Shown here piece after piece: positions 1 to 11,948 of a stretch of 64,000 bases of DNA. Position numbers and translations under genes: made by a program. Source of the stretch: Saururus chinensis (lineage: Eukaryota; Streptophyta; Magnoliopsida; Piperales; Saururaceae); NCBI GenBank assembly GCA_035235625.1, contig CP141142.1, positions 33,738,995 through 33,802,994 of the forward strand. The letters are read 5' to 3'. The notes beneath the pieces were generated by a model. The model was given only the letters and a program-made list of their open reading frames with translations. It was not told the origin of the DNA and made no database searches. The stretch's first letter is position 1. Each line of letters opens with the position of its first letter.

Positions 1-732
1 ATCAAATAAACATGTATATCTAAACATCTTAATTCAACACAGATATATGATCTAAATCATAAGAATAACTTCATCATAGCAATTAACAAAGACTAACATT
101 AGTTTCCAAAGATCTAGTGCCCTTAACCCTTGTTTATAGATTCTAAAAATCATCTTCTTTTGCTCAGTTCTTTTCTTCTACTCATTAAAAAGTTTACACT
201 TTAGTTAAATACACTTTAACCTTAATTTATTTTTAAGGGCATTAAAGTTAATTCACATTCTTTAAAGCCTCTTAATACTCATCTATTAGAGTCAATGATT
301 GCTAAGCATGTTCATAGGTAACCAAAAACCCTAGTTACTTATTTGAGCATGGAACCAAAAATCATACATAAGGGTACTCTCGGAATTTATATAATTTATT
401 AATAACTCCATTAGATCTAAAAATTTATATACAATTTTTAAGAGAGTCATAATACTATAGTAAAATTCTTAAATTTTACCGATTAGTATTTCCCCCTAAA
501 CTGTGACCACTTCTCTAGGCAAGATAAATTTCACTATTGAAGACAAACTCGTAATTTTCATTATTGTTTAGATTTTTGGTTGATCTGAAAACTTGTGCGG
601 ACGTTCATTAGGACTCTAAGGTTCTTCCAAAAAAAAGTTTTTATCTTAGTGAACCGGTCTGCTTCTCCTATTTCTCTTAGACTTGACCGGATTTTAATGA
701 TCTGGCCCATAGAATTGAACCCTCCTCTTCTA
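1..732. other. AT-rich intergenic DNA, no gene seen
   Basis: No open frame in this stretch has a recognisable domain or plausible gene structure. The sequence is AT-rich single-copy-looking DNA up to the target duplication of the hAT element that follows. A short 81-codon frame starting at 595 runs into the hAT terminal region and is not supported as a gene. Confidence 0.6.
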
Positions 733-740
733 CCTGTTGC

Positions 741-3109
741 TAAGGCTAATGAGCCGAGTCGAACCGAGTTTTTAGGTTTTTTGACTCGAACTCGATTTCT
801 GAAAGCTCAGTTCGAGCTCGGCTCGAGTTCAATCGAATAGCTCGATGCCTGGCTTGAGCTCGGTTCGGCTAAAAACTCAAAACTCAACTCGAGCTTGAGC
901 TCAAAAACATATTCCAGCAACTCGAATATGTGTTCGAATTGAGCTTGAATCCCATTTACAACCAAAATTATTTTTTTCTATTAAAATCTATATTAATTTA
1001 GAGAATCACACCAACATTACAAAAATAAAAATAATAATAAACATAATTTTATTCTATTAAAGTTGTAAATATTATTTCAAAGTCCATGATTAAAATAAGA
1101 GTCAATAAATACCCAACAAGAAAATTTCATTTGTCACAAAAAATTTAACTAATGTTATTCAAATATCCCATATAATAAATATAATTATATATATAATATT
1201 AAAAATAATAATTACCAAAATAGCATAAAGAGAAAAATATTTACCAATATGGTGTTTATTTTTGTGAGCGCTTTTGTGACTTTTTTAAATTTATTTTTTA
1301 ATTTCTTTGTTAAAGAGAAAAAATTCAATATAATATATTGATTTGTGATTTAAAGGACGAAATCAATATAATTTCGTCCTTTTAAAAGATGAAATTAATG
1401 CAATGTATTGATTTCATTATTTAGAAGGATAAAATCAATAATGAGATAATTTTGTCCCCCCTTCTCTCTACTATCTTCATTCTCTCTCCCTCCTCTCTCT
1501 CTTCTTTCTCTTCACTCTCTCCTCTCTCTATTCACACACTCTCTCTCCTCTCTCTATTCGCTCTCTCTTCTCTCTATTCATTCTCTCTTTCTTTCGGCTA
1601 TGTCTCTCTCTCCTCTTTCTCTCTTTTCACACACTCTCTCTATTCACTCTTTCCTCTCTATATTTATATTCAATCTCTCCCCTCTTTCTTTTAGCTATCT
1701 CTCTTATTCTCTCTCTTCACTTTCTCTTTTCTATATCCTCTCTTCTTTCTCTTTCTCTCTCCCTATCTCTCTCATGTGCGTGACGTGAGCCCTAGCTCTG
1801 AGAAGTGGGGAGAAAGTAAAAAAATTTAATTTAATTTTTTCTTATTTATATATTATATATTAAAATATTAAATTTAAAATAAAATATAATATATTTGTAA
1901 ATGATAAAAATAATATTTTTTAAAATTTTTCATGATTTTGTCCTTTAGAAGAGAGGAGAGAGAAAAGAGAAAGATGAGAGAGAGAAGAGAGATGACCGAA
2001 AGAGAGAGGAAAGAGATAATAGAGAGAAGAGAGAGAGAGAGAGTGAATAGAGAGTGGAGCGAGAGAGGAGAGAGAAAAAATCAATTCATTATTAATTTTG
2101 TCATTTGGAAGAACAAAGTTAGTACATTGTATTAATTTAAGTGTACTGATTTCATCATTCTAAAGGATGAAATTAAAAAAAATATTAAAAAAAAACCACG
2201 CACGTGTTAGCGCCTAGTCAGTGAAAAGGAACATCATATTGGTAAATATTTTTCTCTCTCCGTTATTTTGATAGTTATATAAAATTTTTCATATAATAAG
2301 CCACAAAAAACTAAACTAGTAAATAAAGTTATGACAACTCTTATTCACATATTTCAATCTAATTATTCTAGTGACTACAAAAAAATTCATAATAAGAGAA
2401 TTATTTGGACTTCAGCAATAACATATTTCATGGTGTGTGGATTACTTGTAAAAAAACTCAATATAATTGAAATTCAATAGTGAAATCTAGACTTGGTTCA
2501 CTTGATATATTTATAGGAAAAATCTAGATATAGGTCACTAAATCTCTAATTCTAAACTAATATAATTGGTTGAATTAAGAATGTTTATTTGCAAGTAGAA
2601 TAACATATTTATATTTGTTAGGATTAGAATGATAAATGGTAGTATTTAAAATTTAAATAATATTATATAGATGAATAGAGGTAGAATAGAAATAAAATAA
2701 TTTATCATACCTACATTCTCAATTTTATTAGTAGTAGGATTTATATTTGTTTAAAATGCAATAATATAATATATCATATTATATAGTATATCATATACCA
2801 TATAAATTAATATAAAATATTATGGGTACATGAAAGGTAAAAGTTAAAAAATTATATAATATAGGTATAATAATTAAAAAGTGATATATAACAAATCGAG
2901 TCAAGTTCGAGCCGAGCTTCGAGTTGATTTCGAGTCGAACCGATTAAGTTTCGAGTTGATTCGAGCTGGCCCATGTTCGAGATTGGCTCGTTTAATTTTG
3001 AGTTCGAACTGAGCTCGAGTCGAGCTCATTTCGAGCTGAGCCAAATTTAAGTCGAACCAAGCCGAGCCAGTTCAGCTCGACGAGCTAGCACGGCTCATTA
3101 GCAGCCTTA
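741..3109. mobile_element. hAT-type non-autonomous transposon with GCTCGAG-rich ends
   Basis: Seen: the left end begins TAAGGCTAATGAGCCGAG and the right end, read on the other strand, begins TAAGGCTGCTAATGAGCC, an imperfect terminal inverted repeat. The element is flanked by CCTGTTGC at 733-740 and CCTATTGC at 3110-3117, an 8-bp target duplication with one mismatch. Both subterminal regions (about 741-960 and 2890-3105) are dense in GCTCGAG/GAGCTCG-like repeats. An 8-bp duplication plus terminal repeats is the signature of the hAT superfamily. There is no transposase frame, so it would need one supplied in trans. Two relatives with the same end structure lie at 19432-20008 and 24305-25779. 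Confidence 0.82.
1211..2275. mobile_element. Nested foldback element with CT/GA arms
   Basis: Seen: the segment around 1211-1272 is repeated in inverted orientation at about 2208-2275 (shared core AAATATTTACCAATATG). Inside these arms a CT-rich tract (1455-1790) faces a GA-rich tract (1950-2080), and short GGACGAAAT-type repeats also mirror each other (1356-1395 against 2140-2175). The whole could fold into a long hairpin. It sits inside the hAT element at 741-3109. I could not fix a target duplication, so the superfamily is open; Mutator-like or CACTA-like are both possible. Confidence 0.5.
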
Positions 3110-3117
3110 CCTATTGC

Positions 3118-4189
3118 GCGCGTAAAAAGAGCAGACGTTGCTCTATTTTTACGTTTCCAGACTTTCCTGCAAACAACATTACCCTGTACCCTCACAAATA
3201 TTACTCAGCAAGATGATTCACTCTGTGATACAGACCCTCTCAGCAAGATGATTCACTCTGTGATAAAGGCATACCTACTGCATATTGTATTTAAAATAAA
3301 CACATTCTGGTCAAACATTAAATGCATGACAGATTTGCATCAATGACAAATTCAGGTGTAACTTTAGAAAATCATGTTCGTTACATACACATTGTTGAGT
3401 TTAGATAAAGCTATGCTGAAGACAAGAATTTGGACAATCATTAAACTGAGAAGAGAAAGATTTTCACCGTGGACCAGCAGAAGAAGCAGAAAAGGTCCCA
3501 ACTTGAGGAAAGGGTGCCCTTTCCGTTTTCCACCATGGACGCTGATCTCATCTTCATTTTTTTTTATCATGAAATATCGAGGGCCTTGATTGGATGATGG
3601 TGAACGACAACAATCCTCCCATGGCCGAAGCCTTCAACCCTCTTCCTTGCTCACTTTCTCCTCTCGATTGTTCTCCATCGTTCCTCTTCTCTTCTCTCTT
3701 TTTCTTCTTCCCCCTGTGTTCTCCTCTCCTCTACATGCTTCCGGAATAGCTCTAGGTTTTTTTTTCTTTTTCGCCTCTCTCCCCTCTCTTACATAAGGAG
3801 TAATTCCTCTTAAGGACTCCATCAAGTTTAGCCTCATCGAAGTACCTCTCTACCTCACTTTCTAATTAGGCTAATTTTTAACTAAATTAGGTCAACTAAT
3901 TAAATAAAAATTCGTAATTAATTATTAAGTTCTTATTATAAGTGGGTCCCATATGTGCACGTTAACTCACAATTCAAAATTCGTTATAAATTTAAAATAA
4001 ATCTTTAAAAAAATCGTATCAACCTTATCCGACCTCTCTATTTTTCAAGTTCTTAATACGGTTGCCACCGATTCGAAATGTACTTTTTATCTAAACAAAT
4101 TTCACACTTAAATTTACTAGGTGGAATAAAAAATTAGATAAATAAGGGATTAGCATCAAAATTACCTGTCATTAAAGTAATGCCCACTC
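3118..4189. other. Intergenic DNA with a short tandem duplication
   Basis: No gene is supported. A 27-bp unit beginning CTCAGCAAGATGATTCACTC occurs twice, at 3204-3230 and 3239-3265. Frames at 3364-3837 overlap on both strands and are low-complexity (Arg/Lys/Ser- or Phe-rich), so I do not call them genes. Confidence 0.5.
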
Positions 4190-4521
4190 CTTAGTTAGGT
4201 AATGCCCTCCCCTTAGCCGGTTCTAGGGCCTATGCCATTACATGATAGGGCCCTCAACTACGGCTCACTTATTCCTCTTAACATAATTAAAACCCTATAA
4301 CTATCTTACAATTAAGAGAATAAAAGGACAACAACGCCTTCGTAGGCCTACATATATTCTCATGAGCTGGCATACTAGTAATACTTCCTCTATCCAACAT
4401 TAATAGCTCTCACTACAATAAAAAAGACTATTAATGATGCTTTTATTAGAGACACAATACAAAGCATAGCCAAACACTACTTTTTGCAATACATAACAAA
4501 ACATTACAAATAAAATAATTT
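4190..4521 (+). repeat. Direct repeat shared with 46635-46966
   Basis: Seen: the sequence from the TAATGCCC region at about 4200 through the start of a CACTA-like end (CACTACAATAAAAAAGAC at 4411) is found again, in the same orientation and with scattered differences, at 46635-46966. The first copy is the outer flank of arm A. The second is the left flank of arm B, although arm B itself is inverted. The repeat includes a half Stowaway-like motif (CATTAATAGCTCT) directly before the CACTA-like end in both copies, so both carry the same old insertion. Confidence 0.8.
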
Positions 4522-5270
4522 TTTTTAAAAATAAAAAATTTAGAACTATTTACGACACTTATAAAAAAATGTCAAAATAAAAAAAATTTAAAAAAAACTT
4601 AAGACTATAAACAATGATTTTTTAAATGTGTTGCAAATAGTATGCGATGCATTCTAAAAAGTGTCACAAATATTGTTGATTTTTGAAATAACTTATTTTA
4701 TTTGCGACACATTTTTATAAGTCTCACAAATAGTTCTAAAAAAATTAAATACTTTTTTGTATTATTTAATTTTATATATAATAGATAAATACAAAAAATT
4801 TCAAATTAAAAAGTTGCACATAAATGAGAGAGACAGATGATAGAGAATGATGAGTGTGGAGAGAGATAGAAAGAAGAGACAAGAGAGAGAAAGTGAAGAG
4901 AGATAGAGAAGAGAGAGAGAGACGAGAGAGAGAGACGAGAGAGATAGAGCGAGGGTGTGTGTGAAGAGAGACAATGTATTATTAAAAAAATAAAAAAATA
5001 AAAAAAATATTTGTGACATATGTGCTTATGCATCGCAAATACCTTAGGTATGTGCAACACATAAGCATATGTGTCGCAAATACCCAAAGTATTAGCACAT
5101 GCATAGCAAATAGTTAATTTTTTTATTTTTTAATATAAAATAATACTTATTAAATAAACAAATATGAAAAAATAAGAGAGAGGGAGATGAGAGAGAAGAG
5201 AGACAGAGGAAAAAGAGAGAGGAGAGAGAGTGGGAGAGACCCTCCCATTCCCCATTCATCTTTTCTTCAC
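4411..5270. mobile_element. CACTA-like transposon end with subterminal repeats
   Basis: Seen: begins CACTACAATAAAAAAGAC, close to the CACTACAACAAAA terminus of the complete element at 48768. It continues with repeated GCGACAC/GTGTCGC- and TTTGCGAC-type motifs (about 4440-5100) and a GA-rich tract (4820-4975, 5170-5235). The opposite end is not found, so the element is truncated, or rearranged where arm A and the next unit meet. The part from about 4690 onward is repeated inverted in arm B (59.3-59.87 kb). Known for CACTA elements: subterminal short repeats bind the transposition protein. Confidence 0.6.
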
Positions 5271-6640
5271 TCCAAATGACGGTGGGAAGGATGTCTTGAG
5301 CATGAACGTTCTCCATTGACTCCTTTATTACTATTCTTATTTCCACAACATAACACCACCCCCTATCGACCCCTCCCACATCTCAGCCCTGCCATCACTT
5401 TTCCTCCTCCTCCTCCTCTCTACCGGTACCTCCTTGCTCTCTGCAGCGCCCAACAACCCCATTTCATGCATCAAACTGTGGGAAGAAGCCTTGGGTAGGT
5501 CCACAATGTGGCTTAGGGACAAATCATACACTGACTCAGGCATGTTTTGTACCATCTCCATCAACTCCCGCTAGCTCCTCGCGATAGCCAGTGACCTCAG
5601 TGATGTAGGCGGTGGATTCAACCTCCACAGAGGTGGGGACGAGAATCCAGAGAGACTAACACTAACCATGGCCAGCTCTTCTCTGGCCATGGCCGACGCT
5701 GGACATGGCCAGATCTTCTCTAGCCATTGGCAATACTTCTCATGGCCAGAGCATCTGCTGGCTCTAGCCATGGCCTGCACTCGCCATGCATGGCCAGAGA
5801 TGCCCGACCTTGTCTGCCCAATGGGGGCAGAGCAGACGTTCATTTCAATTACTAGGGTGGTATGATAGTCTTCTTATTGTTACTGTCCTTGAATGATATT
5901 TTTTTATGACAGTTAGTCCTAACTATATTTTCTTAAGTAATTATGTCCTTTATCGATAAAATCCCATAGAACAATAGTATATATGTTCACATCCCTGGGA
6001 AGCATTTTTAATGATCTACAATAAGCCCAACATAAGGAATACATGGGAACCTTACCATGTGCACCTTCAATCTCAAATATAAATGAGGCATGCACATGCA
6101 TTCTTTATGTTGGGCTTATTGTACAAGGAAAATATGAAAAACTCTTCCCACATCCTTGACCTCTTTATCTATAGCTATTACTTTGTCATTGTATTCCTAG
6201 CTTAGTTAGGCTCAAGTCTAAATAGCTCCAATGCAGGGACGTGGGGAACCATTGCAGCTGGACTTAATTGCTTCGCAGATACAATGAAATAATGATTCAT
6301 TTGATCAAATTAAGCGCATTACCCTCGCTAAGCAACAACATTGCCCAATTGTGACATAAATTACAACTTCTACGCCCAAAGGAATCAATCAATAACGAAG
6401 ATGGTCTTGACAACATTCAAAATCCTTGGAAGAAACTTCTTCCAACTCAACAATTATTTATACATAAAGTTGATTTCAATACAGGATTAATTGCATGAAC
6501 ACAACCCGCTAAACTGATATTTCATTAGATAAAGTCAAATTTTACTAAAAGAAAAGGTTTAAACTCTTGCAGGGGTGGTTTAGAAGGGTTGTATAGCCGG
6601 GAGAGGGTTATGTTCACCGACTATTGAGAGAGGGTTGTCG
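5271..6640. repeat. Distal part of arm A, with a GGCCATGG-rich patch
   Basis: This stretch is repeated in inverted orientation at about 58000-59250 beyond the WAKL B gene. At 5668-5812 the motif GGCCATGG or a one-base variant recurs many times with TCTCT or CAGAG between, giving short repetitive frames on both strands. The copy in arm B (58690-58850) retains the same pattern. The frames differ between the copies and show no domain, so I treat this as a degenerate repeat rather than a gene. Confidence 0.55.
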
Positions 6641-6793
6641 GGGGTCCCATGAATCATATTCATTTGATTTCTCAACCATAAAACTTTGGGCATAATGCCT
6701 CTTTTCTCCTCATTCAAAGCAAGAAGAATTTATGTTCTTTTGACTTTCTTTGAACTTACTCTTAAAATGAGAAACAAATAAATTGTGCATACC

Positions 6794-6964
6794 TTATTTG
6801 TTCACATAAGAATTTACTCCAAGTCCGCTCCATATCTCTGTTGTTGTAAGAAGAAACATCATCTTCTTAGCATGATGAGTGTAGTTAGAAACATCGAATC
6901 TGTCAAGTTTGACAAGATCCTGACTCATGATTTTGATGGATGCCATATTTGATTCTGAATCCAT
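6794..6964 (-). pseudogene. Ty1/copia-type gag N-terminal fragment
   Basis: A 56-codon minus-strand frame starts ATG at 6964. It contains LVKLDRFDVSNYTHHAKKMM followed by FLLTTTEIW, the pattern of the first helix of copia-type gag (family knowledge: a 'KFDGsNYxxWKxKMxxLL'-like start). A stop ends it early at 6794 and no protease, integrase or reverse transcriptase follows, so it is a relic. The usual Trp after NYxx is replaced by His. The assignment rests on pattern recognition only. Confidence 0.5.
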
Positions 6965-8194
6965 GATGATGTAAAATAATTCTTTAAAATTGTTGGCAGC
7001 GGCAAGGGGCAGGATTTAGATCTACAGAAGTTACCTTTAGAAGATGATAGCTGATCTTCACAACGAATAGCGATTGGAGATGGATTATGGCTTATCATTA
7101 CAACGGACGGCGGTTGGAGATGGATTCAAGAACTCACCATTGGAAGGTGGATGAACACAAAACTTTCAAGCTTTAAGGCATGTATAAGTACAATTTTCTT
7201 TAAAGGAATTATTTGTCCCCCTTGGATAGATTGAAGTTGTTGACGGGTTACATGACAAACTACCTTCCAGGATACAACAGAGCCTTTGAGAAACTGCAAC
7301 CAACAATGTTGAAGAACTCTCCTTGAAATTGTATAAGAATGTGACTGAAATTTGTGTTTGAAAACACAAGAGAGGAAAAATATAGTGTGTATTTTCTTCT
7401 GTCTGTGCTCATGAATATGCAATTGCCCAGACTTGGGTCTTTATTTATAGACTCCTAAGGTGTGCAAAGTGAAGATGTATGTCCCTTTACGAAGAGGTGT
7501 TTTATCACAACTGAAGGGATGCAACTATTCCCAATGGTTGCAACCCATCACAATATTTAAGAGATGACACATTTCACTAAGAGGTGCAATATAAATGAAG
7601 GTCACAAAAAACTAAGGGATGTAACCCTTCACCAAAAGGTACAACCCTTAATTAAAAATTATTTATTATTTTTAAAAATATCAATAGGTTGCTTGCCAAC
7701 TAGTCTAAGCTATAACTACACAGTGCAAGTAGCAACAAAAATCATATCATTGATCGAATCTAAGGTCAAATGGTTCAAGTTTGAGTGTGACCAACCAAGG
7801 TTTGTTAACACTGTGACTTTTGATGCTCTAGCTGATGCACCTATTCTTGTTATGGTCCATCGGTATGATGCTCCAATTGAGCACCTGGCCACTGCAACCA
7901 AAAGAGATTGGCAGCGGCCAGCTGGGAGGCTAGTGGGGCGGTGCAGGGCAAGGCCGTAGGGTCGGGGTGGCCATAGCCCCCCTGGCCTATAGGCAAAATT
8001 AGAGAACAAGAGAAGAGAGGAAGAGAAGTTATGGGGAATGGAGAAAAGGTCGTCATCACATGGTAGCCACCAACGAGTGTCCATTAGATCATTTTCCAAA
8101 TAATTAGGATTTCCACAAGTCACTAGTCTAAGGCCTATGACTACGGATCTATGCAACGCTATAGCACAAGCTCATTCTTGCCTTATTTTTAGTA

Positions 8195-8290
8195 CTCTTT
8201 CGGTCTTACATTAGTAGCTTTATTTAGTTTTCTAAAATAAACTAATTTAAATTTATTATAAACTAAATAAACTTATTAATGTGGGACGTG
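8195..8290. mobile_element. Stowaway-like MITE
   Basis: Seen: the left half (CTTACATTAGTAGCTTTATT) and the right half (AATAAACTTATTAATGTGGG) are imperfect inverted complements, with TCGGTC and GGGACG as degenerate ends. This resembles the CTCCCTCCGTCCCA ends of plant Stowaway elements. Related halves occur at 4385-4410, 25507-25592, 25866-25955 and 46830-46853. Confidence 0.5.
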
Positions 8291-8330
8291 AAAAATATAT
8301 TTTTATATTTAAACTTTTTATATTTTGTGT

Positions 8331-8333
<3 letters not shown>

Positions 8334-8364
<31 letters not shown>
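8334..8364. repeat. (TA)n microsatellite
   Basis: An uninterrupted run of alternating T and A, about 15 units, inside the arm A-specific insertion. Confidence 0.9.
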
Positions 8365-8368
<4 letters not shown>

Positions 8369-9085
8369 AATAAATAAAGTTGTAAACTTTTGAAAAAAGG
8401 TAAAAGTTTAGATGCACCAAAATTAGGGGAGAGACAAATGATTAAACCCACATAGTCCCCACATCGTTGGATAGTCCATCCTTTCTTATATAATTGTCCT
8501 ATTTAAAAAATTAATTTATCATGAAATAAGTATTTTATTTGCTTAGTTGTCAACAACTTCCTCCTCTCTTATATAGTTTTTTTGTATATTATTCTTAAAA
8601 TACCTTTTATTAAGTTCATCTTTATGTTAATGAAAAAATAATTCTAAAAAATTTTAAACGATATGTATTGAATTTTAATCTTAATTTTGAAATGGAGAAT
8701 ATGAAATACAAATGTCTAAAATACAGATCCACTAAAACAAAAAATGGAAAATTTATTTTAGAACGGAGTGAGTATATATTTTAATATTAAAAATTAAAGA
8801 GCTGCCTTGACTGAAACAGTAACCTAAACATTCAATCTGTGCCATTAAAGACTTATCCCAACTAGCGACTTTTCAAACGGAATATTCTGAGCTTCATGAA
8901 TTATGCTACAAGCAAATTGCTTTTAGATGGAGTCCACCACAAATACACAATTCCACCAACAATCATAATCATTTTTATCTACAGTAGCATTGCACCAGTC
9001 AAACACAATCGCAACAGGAAACTAGCACACAACCAAAAAAGAAAAAAGAATCTCGTGGTTCTGAAGGATGGTGGTAAAGAAGGAA

Positions 9086-11948
9086 TCATCGTCCCGCGGC
9101 CATCTCTATTTCAAGGCTGACCCATCTCTCTGCAGTAACTTCAGCAGTTGCAGAGTCACAGCATTCCTCCCAAGATGGACCGAGCAAGGTCTCCTTCTCA
9201 TCTAAGTTCTTTGCTGCCCAAGGATGCTCAGTGAACCTCCTGATTAACTGCTGCAGCTCCGTTGCAATATCTTTCATTGTTGGCCTATCGTCGCCTTTGA
9301 CTCTCAGGCACCTCTCTGCAAGACGACCAACTGCCATTACTTGATCATCCAATCCTTCAATCCGAACTCGTTCCTCTAATGCCTCTGAGAGCCGATTCGC
9401 CCTGATCGCAGAAATGAAATGCTTCACTGATGATTTTCTCCGAGGTCCTCCATTTGAGAAGGGTCTCTGCCCCGTTAATAGCTCGACAAGTACCACCCCG
9501 AAGCTGTACACATCACTCTTCTCTGTCAATTGGCATGTTTGCAAGTATTCGGGATCCAAATATCCGGGAGTTCCTCTCATTACAGTTTCAATTTGTTTCT
9601 GTTGATCTGATGGAACTAGCTTTGATGTTCCAAAATCCGACACTTTGGCATTCAGGTTAGAGTCTAAAAGAATGTTTGCAGATTTGACATCTCCATGAAT
9701 AATTGGCACTGACACATCTGAATGCAAGTAGGCGAGTGCTCCTGCAGTTTCTGATGCGATCTTTAGACGATTTCCAAATGAAATGGAGCCAGCAAAATCC
9801 CTGTTATGAAGACGCTGGGAGAGGGTTCCATTGCTGATGAACTCATACACCAAAATTGGACTTTTCGATTCCAGACAACATCCAAGAAGCTTTACCACAT
9901 TCTTGTGGTTCATCCGATATAAGACCGAGATTTCATTTATGAAGTCTTCAACTTGATTCTGATCCATTGTTTTAGACTTCTTAACTGCAACTTCTCCATG
10001 CTGTGGTAGGTGTCCTTTGTAAACTATACCATAACCTCCCTCGCCAATTATCTCCGAGTAATTGCTTGTTGCCTTTTTAAGCTCGTGCTCGTGGTAGATT
10101 TTGACTATGTCGACTGCACCTCTTGAGGAGAGGCTATTGTATATGGCACCTCCATTTTGATAATAATACTCCGCTTTGAGTTTTTCTAGCTTAGTCTTTT
10201 GCAAGTGCAAGTAAATTACCGTCCCAACGATGACTAAAATCAAGACAATTAAGTTAATGCCTGCACAAGCACGTACACAGTTAGATCGAAGAAATGCAAA
10301 TGACTCGCAATAAGAGAAAGTTGCATTTGCACCAGCTACTTACTCACAACAAGCTTAGTTACTGGAAGTTTGCAACCAGTTTCATCTCTTCTTCCATTAC
10401 CAACCATGCCTCGAGGGCAAGAACAATGATAGGACCCTTCATCATTATGGCAAGCATGTGTGCAATTGTTCTGCGACTTTTCATCACACTCGTTTATATC
10501 TACACATTGTCAAAGACTGCAACTAAACCAACTATGCTTTGCCAAAAAACAGTTTGCATATGTTGCTTTTTCAGTTGCTTCATGTTCAAAGGGGTAGTTT
10601 CTATACCCCATAAAACCACTCAGTACCCCAAGAATTTTGATAGTGTTAGTACATGAAAAAAGGGGCAGTGAGGAGTTTATTGCGGTCCATATAGATTATG
10701 TTCAAAGGTAATTACTGCATGCCTTTCCAGATACTGCTTGTGTAAAAAATTAAAAAAAACACTGTTTCTTACTGCAACAGCATACTGCTTACTCTGTGGT
10801 ATAGCTGCTGCTGCAACTGCATTTACAACACATCAAAATGCATTGAATTAAAAAGGGTGTACGATTATTATCACTTCTACCTTATTTAATGTCAATGTAT
10901 CCACTAATGTGATACTCTATAATGCGACCAAGAGCATTAAGCTAGGAGAAATTATCAGTAAAGCATCATTCTTACACTTACCTCTGCATCCTTCGTAAGG
11001 GTTTCCGGTAAATCCCCCTTTGCAAGCACAAAGGTATCCAGGGTCAACCTTGGCGTCGATGCACTTGGTATTCTGGCCTCGGCATGCGTAGTCGCCGGAG
11101 TTCTGGGCCAAATCGCAGCTTATGTTGCTGATCGCCCAGTCCAGCACGACGGGGACGCTTTCATTTGCTCCATAGTAAAAACTATAATTGGATAGATAGG
11201 ACTTCTTGAACTGGAAATGATCTTGAGCCACCAGAAACGCAAAGCCGCAGGGGTACCATTCGATCCACTCGTCCGACCACCTGCTAAATTCCGTCTGGAA
11301 ATTCTTTACGCCCTTGGCAATGGGCACCTGACAGCAGCCGACCCCGTCGCAGATGCCGTCGGCCAGCTGGGTGGTGTCGTTAGTGCAGTAAGCGGAACAG
11401 GTGCTCATCGTGCCATGTCCCCATTCACCCCTCAGCCAAGACTGGACGTCGCAGCCGATCGTCGTAAACCGGTTGCGTTGGGAGAAGGTGAAAGGCGAGT
11501 CTGTGTCGAGATACAAATTGTCGTAATAGTCGTAGGAGTCATCGCTTTTATTCATGGAGACTGAGCTGTTACCGCAGTCAGACATCATGGAGCCACTGAT
11601 GGTCATCTCTGCTTGGTCTATTGAGATGTTAGTGACCTCCAGATCGCCCCAGAATATTTTGGGTGGGTCGAAGGTATTGTTGCAAGTGAGATTGAAAGCT
11701 CGGTCTCTGAAACAGCCTTCGCTGCCACCCCCGCCATTGCTAAGGCCAAAGGGGAATGGTATGTAGACGCTTCCGCACTCTCTTTGGCACTCAGAGCTGG
11801 CCACGGCTGTGCTCAGGCAGAGCATCAAAATCACCGGCAAATACATTCCCAGTATCTTCAATCTTACTCCGTCTCTGCCCCCTCTCTCGCTCATACCATC
11901 GCACAGTCCTTTAGAGAAGCGATATGAGAACGACCTGTCGAGCATCAT
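9086..11948 (-). CDS. Wall-associated receptor kinase-like protein, copy A
   Basis: Minus strand, join(11948-10982, 10499-10344, 10260-9086), 765 aa. Donors read GTAAGT in both introns (482 and 83 bp) and acceptors end in AG; both introns are phase 1. Order of parts: hydrophobic signal segment MYLPVILMLCLSTAVASS; GUB_WAK-type Cys-rich domain (CGSVYIPFPFG near the start, GVGCCQVPI further on); an EGF-like module ending CKGGFTGNPYEGCR; a calcium-type EGF starting DINECDE (exon 2); a membrane helix (INLIVLILVIVGTVIYL); and a kinase with GEGGYGIVYKG, VAVKK, HGDVKSANILLD, DFG and a PGYLDPEY activation segment. HGD in place of HRD makes it a non-RD kinase. WAK-family receptors sense pectin or pathogen cues at the plasma membrane; the ligand here is unknown. 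The start is uncertain: the methionine at the signal segment may be the true one rather than 11948. Copy B is its close paralogue. Confidence 0.92.

Larger units (their letters stand above)
6641..9039 (-). mobile_element. Arm A-specific 2.4-kb insertion with copia-type remains
   Basis: Arm A and arm B match up to about 6640 and again from about 9040. Arm A has 2.4 kb between these points where arm B (57030-57058) has fewer than 30 bp. On the minus strand the insertion carries a gag fragment (6794-6964). To its right is a stretch that looks like the R/U5 part of an LTR: TATAAATAAAG at about 7438-7448, followed by transcribed-looking leader sequence to about 7000. The rest (7560-9040) has no recognised coding sequence but holds a Stowaway-like MITE and a TA microsatellite. 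No clear target duplication is visible, so this may be a composite insertion rather than one element. Confidence 0.5.

Noticed and set aside
10294..10656. 120-aa plus-strand frame, also present as 55416-55778 on the minus strand
   Set aside because: Antisense shadow of WAKL exon 2 and intron 1 in both copies; the conservation comes from the gene on the other strand.
11217..11766. Plus-strand frames opposite WAKL exon 1
   Set aside because: They are antisense to a well-supported coding exon and not independently supported.
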